Source: Candidatus Omnitrophota bacterium
GTDB lineage: Bacteria; Hinthialibacterota; Hinthialibacteria; JAKQFZ01
DNA: 19,575 nt
Assembly (NCBI GenBank): GCA_029558215.1
Contig: JAKQFZ010000688.1
Span: 1-19,575, forward strand
Direction of reading: 5' to 3'
Position numbers and translations under genes: made by a program. Of the stretch, positions 14,358-19,575 are shown piece after piece (the stretch's first letter is position 1; each line of letters starts with the position of its first letter). Under the pieces are notes generated by a model, which saw only the letters and a program-made list of their open reading frames with translations, was not told the origin of the DNA and did no database searches.

Positions 14358-14918
14358 CTAGAACTCCTCTTCCACTGCAGTGCAAGATGCTTCCAGATTG
14401 AAGACAGTCGCACAGCGGCGATTACAATCCAGGATCAACTTGCCTACACTTCGAAAACTACCTCCCAACGGGATCGAGACGCTGCCTGGATTCATGAGGA
14501 CCGCATCCCCAACCTTTTCGATCTTCGGGATGTGCGTATGTCCAGAGACAAATGCCGCCAAATGTGCCCGTCGAACCCACTTCTCTTGAACACTGCGATC
14601 AGCCACATCCCCATGCTGTGCCAGGACGACTCCGCCTGGAGTATGAATGGAAGCCATGCCACTGCTCATGGGAAAATCCAGCACCACCTGATCCACAGAG
14701 GAATCGCAGTTTCCCTTGGCTATCAAGAGCGGAACACGAATCTCATTGAGCGCCTGTGCCAGCCCCAGCGTGTCGTATCCTTCCGGAATCGGATTCTTCA
14801 CGCCATGGTAGAAGACATCGCCACAATGGATGATGGCGTCCGCATCCTTGAGATACTCATACGCCTTGCGCCACCACAGGAGTGAACCGTGCGTATCGCT
14901 GACAACACCGAGAATCAT
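14358..14918 (-). CDS. yfcE: YfcE-type metallophosphodiesterase
   Basis: 186 aa, essentially the length of E. coli YfcE (184 aa). Motifs from the ATG: SDTHG (Asp8, His10), CGD (Asp34), GNCDSSVDQ (69-77, very close to the YfcE signature GNCDSEVDQ), HGD (102-104), SGHTH (125-129) and NPGSVSIP. All metal ligands of the Mn-dependent calcineurin-like fold are present. YfcE hydrolyses artificial phosphodiesters; the physiological substrate is unknown. An upstream TTG in frame at 14933 would overlap the ribosome binding site GGGAGG, which is seven bases before the ATG at 14918, so the ATG is preferred. The gene sits 20 bp after the FAH-family gene and abuts the next oxidoreductase. Confidence 0.88.
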   Translation of the reverse strand: MILGVVSDTHGSLLWWRKAYEYLKDADAIIHCGDVFYHGVKNPIPEGYDTLGLAQALNEIRVPLLIAKGNCDSSVDQVVLDFPMSSGMASIHTPGGVVLAQHGDVADRSVQEKWVRRAHLAAFVSGHTHIPKIEKVGDAVLMNPGSVSIPLGGSFRSVGKLILDCNRRCATVFNLEASCTAVEEEF

Positions 14919-14938
14919 CGTACGCCCTCCCAAGAACG

Positions 14939-15868
14939 TCAGGATCGAGACTTGGCTTCCCGCACGATCCTGTTTCGCAGAACACCGAGTTTCTCAATCT
15001 CTATCTCAGCAACATCGCCGGGCTTCATGCAAATGCCTTTCCCGGAACCTACACCTGCCGGCGTTCCCGTCGCAATAACATCACCGGGTTCCAGTGTGAA
15101 AATCTGCGAAGCGTAGTGAACCAAATCGGCGACATCGAAGATCATCTGGCTGGTATTGCCACTCTGCTCCACCTTGCCATTGATACGGGTCTCAACGTTC
15201 AGATTGTTGGGATTTCTGATCTCGTCACGCGTGACCAACCAGGGCCCCATTGGAGCAAAGCCGTCGAACCATTTTCCATTGAGCCAATCGAAGAACTTGT
15301 CCCATTCGCTGGATTCTTTTCGCTTGCGGATCAGCAGTTTCCGCTCACTGACATCATGGAATACCGTATATCCTGCAACATATTGCATGGCACGTTCTCG
15401 AGGAACGTACTTGGCCGACTTGCCGATGACCACTCCGAGTTCTCCTTCCCAGTCAATGAACTGCGCGGCTTTGGGGAACGGGATCGGAGCCTCATGACCA
15501 ATGACACCGGTGGCCGGTTTGATGAAGATGCGAGGCGTGATAGTGTCCTTGACCTTGAACGTCTTTCCCCCTTCTTTGATGTGTTCCGCGTAGTTGCCCG
15601 CAAGAGCAAGAATCTTTCCTGGACGCGGAATCGGCGCTTCCAGTCTGACTGATCCAACAGTGCCCACCAAAGCACGCAACATCCTGGGATGCGTCAGGGA
15701 CGCCACGGCCTCCCTGGCCGCTTTGAGTGCTGGCGCTCCGCCCTGAAGCAGGCACAGTATGGATTCCTGTTCTCTTTTGCCAAGCACTTTCTGCAAGTCG
15801 AGAATCTTGTCCCCAACAACGATGCCACCACGAATTTCCTTTCCCACTCTGTAACTGACCAGTTTCAT
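14939..15868 (-). CDS. Fumarylacetoacetate hydrolase (FAH) family protein
   Basis: 309 aa from the ATG at 15868 (AAGGA eight bases upstream); an in-frame start at 16006 adds 46 non-conserved residues overlapping the preceding gene. FAH C-terminal fold: AGNYAEHIKE (family GLNYxxH), metal-binding DWEGELGVVIG, GYTVFHDVSER (family GYTxxNDVSAR), FAPMGPWLVT and the LEPGDVIATGTPAGVG signature near the end. Members cleave or decarboxylate beta-diketo acids, for example acylpyruvates, 2,4-diketo-3-deoxy sugar acids or catechol-pathway intermediates. With a dehydrogenase upstream and another downstream, a sugar-acid catabolic role is reasonable but inferred. The HDVSERK variation at the metal site differs from the usual NDVSARD. 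Confidence 0.85.
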   Translation of the reverse strand: MKLVSYRVGKEIRGGIVVGDKILDLQKVLGKREQESILCLLQGGAPALKAAREAVASLTHPRMLRALVGTVGSVRLEAPIPRPGKILALAGNYAEHIKEGGKTFKVKDTITPRIFIKPATGVIGHEAPIPFPKAAQFIDWEGELGVVIGKSAKYVPRERAMQYVAGYTVFHDVSERKLLIRKRKESSEWDKFFDWLNGKWFDGFAPMGPWLVTRDEIRNPNNLNVETRINGKVEQSGNTSQMIFDVADLVHYASQIFTLEPGDVIATGTPAGVGSGKGICMKPGDVAEIEIEKLGVLRNRIVREAKSRS

Positions 15869-15923
15869 GGATGCTTTCCTTTCAATGTGCAGTCCAGTTC
15901 GGATTTGCTCAAATCCTCTCCCT

Positions 15924-17150
15924 TTAGAGAGAAGCCTCCAGTTCATCGGAGATGATACTGAGAGGGCAGCCTTCGTCAATGGCCGCTTGAAGTTTGTGCG
16001 CCACAACGATTACCGGCACACTATCGGCGGCGTCGCATGGGTTGGAGCCTCGACCTTCGATACAGTCGAGAAAGCGGTCGAGATGATCATAGTGTCCCTT
16101 GTTCACATTGAGCCACTTGGGGTTTCCTCCCACGGCCTTGGCTCGGCGTCGTTCTGCTTCCATCTCCCTAAAGTAGCCCGCTACTCCCTTCTGAACAGCC
16201 CAAGAGCACTCGGAATCATAGGGGAAAACCTTCAACGCTGGTTCATCGTCAAAGCCACATTGCCGAATCTCAATATGTTGTTCCATAGCGATACTGAAAT
16301 GCCGCACCGTGCACTCGAACAACTCCTTCGGATAGTCGAAATGACCTGAGAGGCTGTGGTGCATAGTCGTTATGGAGCCATCTTCGAATCGCAGGACGAT
16401 GGCAAAGTTTCCACAGCGGGAACCTTCCGCAAACACCTTAACCGGCTTGGAAGGGTTCAGCCACAACGCAAGATCGATGAAGTGCACCATCTCGGCGTAG
16501 AGTATCCCCTGCGGATCATGGAATATCCAGTCCTTCCAACTTCGACAGTCATCGTTGATTCGGATCAGAATCTGCATCCGGCTCTCTTCAGGAATCGGTG
16601 CTCGGTTGACACTTCGATCCATTGTTGGAGCCGTTGGCCGTGCTCCATTGAGCGCCTTTTCGACGAGACGTCTGAACTCAAGCATGGCAGGACTGGAGCG
16701 CCTATTGTGACCGACACAAACAGGTACTCCGGTTTCCCGGCTGGCACGGACAATCGTGTGCATTTCCTCAATCGAATTCGCAAGGGGTTTCTCAGTATAG
16801 ACCGGCTTGCCAGCATGAAGCGCAGGAACAATGAGTTCCGCCCGCAAATTAGTGTGCGTGGCAAGGATGATCAGATCAACATCTCTTGATGCGACGACCT
16901 GATGCCAGTCTGTTTCGGCACGCTCAGCGCCAAAGCGACTCCGGCACGCTTCGGCAGTGTCCCGATCGAGATCGCAGGCCACCACCAACTTCGTTCTAGG
17001 GTTTGACACCACATGAGGCAGGTGCATCATCTGCGCCAGAGCGCCACACCCAACCACGGCAACACCATGTTGATCTTTTGTCATCGTCTGCATGATATCA
17101 GGAGAGTCAACGGCGTCAAGCACCACAAGAGCCATCGAACTCCAGATCAC
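15924..17150 (-). CDS. Gfo/Idh/MocA family oxidoreductase (upstream copy)
   Basis: Up to 408 aa. Rossmann motif VAVVGCGALAQ, EKPLANS with catalytic Lys, VGHNRRSSPAM (family GFNRRFSP), and HFIDLALWL with the conserved Asp; the C-terminal domain is complete, so it should be an active NAD(P)-dependent sugar or inositol-type dehydrogenase. It is only distantly similar to the other oxidoreductase of the cluster, so they are not recent duplicates. The start is uncertain: GTG at 17150 is two bases after the stop of the surface-protein gene (TGA-TC-GTG), ATG at 17135 has GGAG four bases upstream, and ATGs at 17093 or 17084 give the usual short N-terminus. Any choice leaves it translationally close to the preceding gene, and 55 bp separate it from the FAH-family gene. 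Confidence 0.87.
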   Translation of the reverse strand: MIWSSMALVVLDAVDSPDIMQTMTKDQHGVAVVGCGALAQMMHLPHVVSNPRTKLVVACDLDRDTAEACRSRFGAERAETDWHQVVASRDVDLIILATHTNLRAELIVPALHAGKPVYTEKPLANSIEEMHTIVRASRETGVPVCVGHNRRSSPAMLEFRRLVEKALNGARPTAPTMDRSVNRAPIPEESRMQILIRINDDCRSWKDWIFHDPQGILYAEMVHFIDLALWLNPSKPVKVFAEGSRCGNFAIVLRFEDGSITTMHHSLSGHFDYPKELFECTVRHFSIAMEQHIEIRQCGFDDEPALKVFPYDSECSWAVQKGVAGYFREMEAERRRAKAVGGNPKWLNVNKGHYDHLDRFLDCIEGRGSNPCDAADSVPVIVVAHKLQAAIDEGCPLSIISDELEASL

Positions 17151-17152
17151 GA

Positions 17153-19575
17153 TCAGGGATTCCAGTCTCTGGCAAGAAGAAAGAAATCCTTGAAGTCGAA
17201 GCGACCGTCCGGATAGATGTCCAGCAGTCCGACAGGATGATCCAACTGCCGGATGATCAGCAACAGATCGGACGCATCCACCTTTCCATCACCACCCAAG
17301 TCCGAAGCGCTGACAACGGCAAAACGAGTACTGAACGGTTCAGAGCAGTTTCTTGAACTGTCCATGGCGACCACCGTTGCCAGGTAGGCACCCAACTCAT
17401 TCAAGAGGGTGGCCGATTGTGGCTCAGAGAACCGGACAGCATACTTTCTGGAGTTCGGCGAAGACTGCTGCAGAGGCAGACTGAAAATGCCTCCCCCTGG
17501 TTTGACGATGGAGACGACAACGCTCTCCACCTTCACGTCGTCGGTCACCCAGGCAAAGATCTCCGCCTCCCTTGTACCCTCCAGGACAAACGGTTCGACA
17601 ACACCTTCGATGACGGGTGCCAGCATGTCTGTAGCGTCGGAAGAAAGCCCGTAATAGAGCAAGTCCACATCAAAGGCCGTTGCCGGATACATGGCAGGCA
17701 CCGGCGCTCCATAGTACCCAAACGTTGCGTTGAGATAGTCACGCGCGTACTGGAAACTGTCTTTGACGCCCCAACCTTCCTGAACCTTCGTCCAATAAAG
17801 CTGTGCAAACGAGAGGAGTCCACCCGCCGCGTAAGAAGCGTTCTCATGAGTGGCGCTGCACATCACCGTCCTGTTGGGCGCGATCAAGGCTTCTCCAAAA
17901 GTCCCCGAGCGTGAGGCGTCCACAAGGATTCGAATATCCCGTTGTGTTCCGAACTTTGTCTCGATCATCGTATGAAGCGCCTCTGCGTTCAGCGAAGTGC
18001 CATCTCCCATCATCAGTTGGGTGCCCTGTGCCTCTGAAGCGAGCAGAAACAGCGATACCGGCTCCGAGCCGGTAAGCAGGCCTGCAGCTGTATCAAATGC
18101 CTCGGCAATTGCTTTGGGTGATGATTCGGTAACATCCACGATCCCGTCGTCCTGACCATCCCAGTTGTAATCTTGAAACGCATTGTTGTTGACGTAGACA
18201 AGGTCAAGGTCATTGTACCGTCTGGATCGAAGCACGGAGTAGGAGAAGTTGGTCAAGAAGTCCCTTGTCGGTTCAGACAGCACAGTGCTGGAACCACCCG
18301 CCACAATGACGGAGACTCCTGAATCCCAGAATGAAGCAGTTTGAAGGCTTGTGCCACCAGCTGTATCCTCAACCAGGAAGAGAACCGGTGGACTGATCGA
18401 ACCCTCGGTGAACTGAGGAACACCTGTCCAGGATGCAGTCATTCGAACGACGCCCGGGTGCTGGAGGACGAAATCTCCCGAGTAATCCTCTCCATCGAAA
18501 CTGACAGGGTAGGTCTCCGTGTGTGAGACAGAGAGGTAGTTCACCACAACCTGTGCCATGACAGGAAGCCCCTCAAACGAGGGACTGACGCGTCCGGAAA
18601 AGTGTATGGTATCACCGGTTTGAAATGGTGGTTCGGTCTCGACGCGGAGTGAGATTCTGGACTTTCTTGGCAATACATCCAACTGTGCCCATTCACTCAT
18701 CGCAGGGGGTACTTGTTCACTCCCTGCCCAGGAAGCATTGATCTCGTAGTGACCCGGTTCATCCGGGCTGAACAGATATCTAAATCTGCCTGTGGCGTTG
18801 GTCCTTGCTGACACTTCATACGTTCTCAGGACTGTCCCGTCCTCGCTCAGTTCAATGTACAAAACGATGTCAGCAGCGTCGAGAGCAGGTACCAGGCGAC
18901 CCACCAGCTCGGTCGAATCACCCAATGAGATAGGACTTCGATTTGCTGCCACGAACAGAGAAGACTGTGAGTCAAGTGGGTTGGCAACTGAGTACTCAAT
19001 GTCCAGTTGCTCCACGAACTCTGTGAAGATGGGGTTCTCAATGAAACTGGTGCCTTTGACCTGGATGGTGCGTGTTCCGGAGACAGCATCCGCACCAACA
19101 GGCTCCAAAATCAGCGATGCAACGGACGGTGGCCTGAGAAGAGGTGGGACGAGTTGGTGTGAGACCGTCCCGTCGGTAAGCGTCAGGTCAACATTCTCTC
19201 GGAATCCACCCAACGGGACAACGGAGATGTAGAGCCTGGGTTGCTCTCCAGGTTGGACAACCAAACCTGGGTTGAGCAACTCCAGTCGAAATCCCTGTTC
19301 AGGTTCTGGCGTGGGGGTAGGGGTGTCTGTCGGTGTAGTGAATGAAACGGGAATCTCCGGACCGACCGCAATCCCCAGGTAGTCTGAAACTGCTTCGTTG
19401 GGAGAACCCACTGTCGTTCCGGCATATCCAAATAAAGCTGTGTTGATCACGAAATCCGGACGAGGACCCTCATTGAAATCTGCTGTCAGGATAAGGTTCT
19501 TCGGCACACCTGCTAACATGGAAATGGGAGTAAGTGGAAGTTGCGTAATCTGTCCGCCGCCCGAGCATCCACCCG
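17153..19575 (-). CDS. Large surface protein with degenerate caspase-like domain and dockerin-like tail, partial 5'
   Basis: The frame stays open through 19575, so the N-terminus is outside; the ATG at 19519 has no ribosome binding site and is internal. Upstream codons read GGCSGGGQ, which could be the end of a lipoprotein signal peptide. Seen in order: unrecognised N part; TPTDTPTPTPEPE linker (about 19300-19345); two or more Ig-like beta-sandwich regions; a caspase/peptidase C13-like domain (about 17640-18330, beginning VSVIVAGG) in which the usual His and Cys positions are both Ser; a further beta domain; and a C-terminal pair of EF-hand-like dockerin motifs (GGDGKVDASDLLLI and PDGRFDFKDFFLL, 17156-17320). 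Likely exported and surface-bound, with a binding or scaffold role instead of proteolysis. It is the first visible gene of the right-hand cluster. Confidence 0.75.
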   Translation of the reverse strand, partial: GGCSGGGQITQLPLTPISMLAGVPKNLILTADFNEGPRPDFVINTALFGYAGTTVGSPNEAVSDYLGIAVGPEIPVSFTTPTDTPTPTPEPEQGFRLELLNPGLVVQPGEQPRLYISVVPLGGFRENVDLTLTDGTVSHQLVPPLLRPPSVASLILEPVGADAVSGTRTIQVKGTSFIENPIFTEFVEQLDIEYSVANPLDSQSSLFVAANRSPISLGDSTELVGRLVPALDAADIVLYIELSEDGTVLRTYEVSARTNATGRFRYLFSPDEPGHYEINASWAGSEQVPPAMSEWAQLDVLPRKSRISLRVETEPPFQTGDTIHFSGRVSPSFEGLPVMAQVVVNYLSVSHTETYPVSFDGEDYSGDFVLQHPGVVRMTASWTGVPQFTEGSISPPVLFLVEDTAGGTSLQTASFWDSGVSVIVAGGSSTVLSEPTRDFLTNFSYSVLRSRRYNDLDLVYVNNNAFQDYNWDGQDDGIVDVTESSPKAIAEAFDTAAGLLTGSEPVSLFLLASEAQGTQLMMGDGTSLNAEALHTMIETKFGTQRDIRILVDASRSGTFGEALIAPNRTVMCSATHENASYAAGGLLSFAQLYWTKVQEGWGVKDSFQYARDYLNATFGYYGAPVPAMYPATAFDVDLLYYGLSSDATDMLAPVIEGVVEPFVLEGTREAEIFAWVTDDVKVESVVVSIVKPGGGIFSLPLQQSSPNSRKYAVRFSEPQSATLLNELGAYLATVVAMDSSRNCSEPFSTRFAVVSASDLGGDGKVDASDLLLIIRQLDHPVGLLDIYPDGRFDFKDFFLLARDWNP
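17156..17320 (-). other. Dockerin-like calcium-binding repeat pair (protein C-terminus)
   Basis: The last about 52 residues contain two EF-hand-like loops: DLGGDGKVDASDLLLI and DIYPDGRFDFKDFFLLA. Both keep the alternating acidic/Gly pattern of the dockerin calcium loop followed by a short helix. Such tails in non-cellulosomal bacteria serve as cell-surface or protein-protein attachment elements. Whether it binds a cohesin here is not known; no cohesin gene is visible in the window. Confidence 0.65.

Overview
This is a bacterial protein-coding window with no RNA genes, insertion sequences or CRISPR array that I can recognise. Base composition looks roughly even (about 50% GC by eye). Three multidomain exported proteins with Thr-Pro-Thr-Asn linkers, golvesin-type modules and a dockerin-like tail, sitting among Gfo/Idh/MocA oxidoreductases, recall poorly cultivated heterotrophic phyla such as Sumerlaeota, Hydrogenedentota or the Planctomycetes group. 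That placement is inference from gene style, not from a marker gene.

Layout. 1-809 (-): MFS transporter, C-terminus off the left edge. 1052-1978 (+): exported YdjC/ChbG-type carbohydrate deacetylase, divergent from the transporter. 2005-4248 (-): secreted calcineurin-like phosphoesterase with a carbohydrate-binding-like module, an FnIII-type domain and a golvesin domain. 4404-8783 (-): giant secreted N-acetylmuramoyl-L-alanine amidase with a GerMN-like N-terminus, a golvesin domain inserted inside the catalytic domain, FnIII, a GATase/flavodoxin-like domain, a TPTN repeat and a second CBM/golvesin pair. 9058-9086 (-): a sigma70-type promoter whose 17-bp spacer is filled by a perfect 18-bp palindrome. 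9135-10241 (-): LacI-family regulator. 10423-12684 and 12695-13228 (+): ABC exporter with N-terminal zinc ribbon, plus a DUF1854 protein. 13247-19575 (-): tight five-gene cluster, in transcription order a large surface protein with a degenerate caspase-like domain and dockerin-like end (5' end off the right edge), Gfo/Idh/MocA oxidoreductase, fumarylacetoacetate-hydrolase family protein, YfcE-type phosphodiesterase, second Gfo/Idh/MocA oxidoreductase.

How it may work together. The LacI-type regulator, the promoter/operator and the amidase-phosphoesterase pair read as one local regulon: a ligand-responsive switch for two large secreted hydrolases that share nearly the same binding modules. The exported deacetylase and MFS transporter next door would fit processing and uptake of amino-sugar polymers or wall fragments. 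The right-hand cluster looks like intracellular sugar or sugar-acid catabolism, unexpectedly coupled to a surface protein gene. The ABC/DUF1854 pair is a separate unit of unknown substrate. The most noteworthy items are the operator-in-spacer promoter, the amidase architecture, the loss of both catalytic residues in the caspase-like domain, and the module and repeat duplication between the two adjacent secreted proteins.
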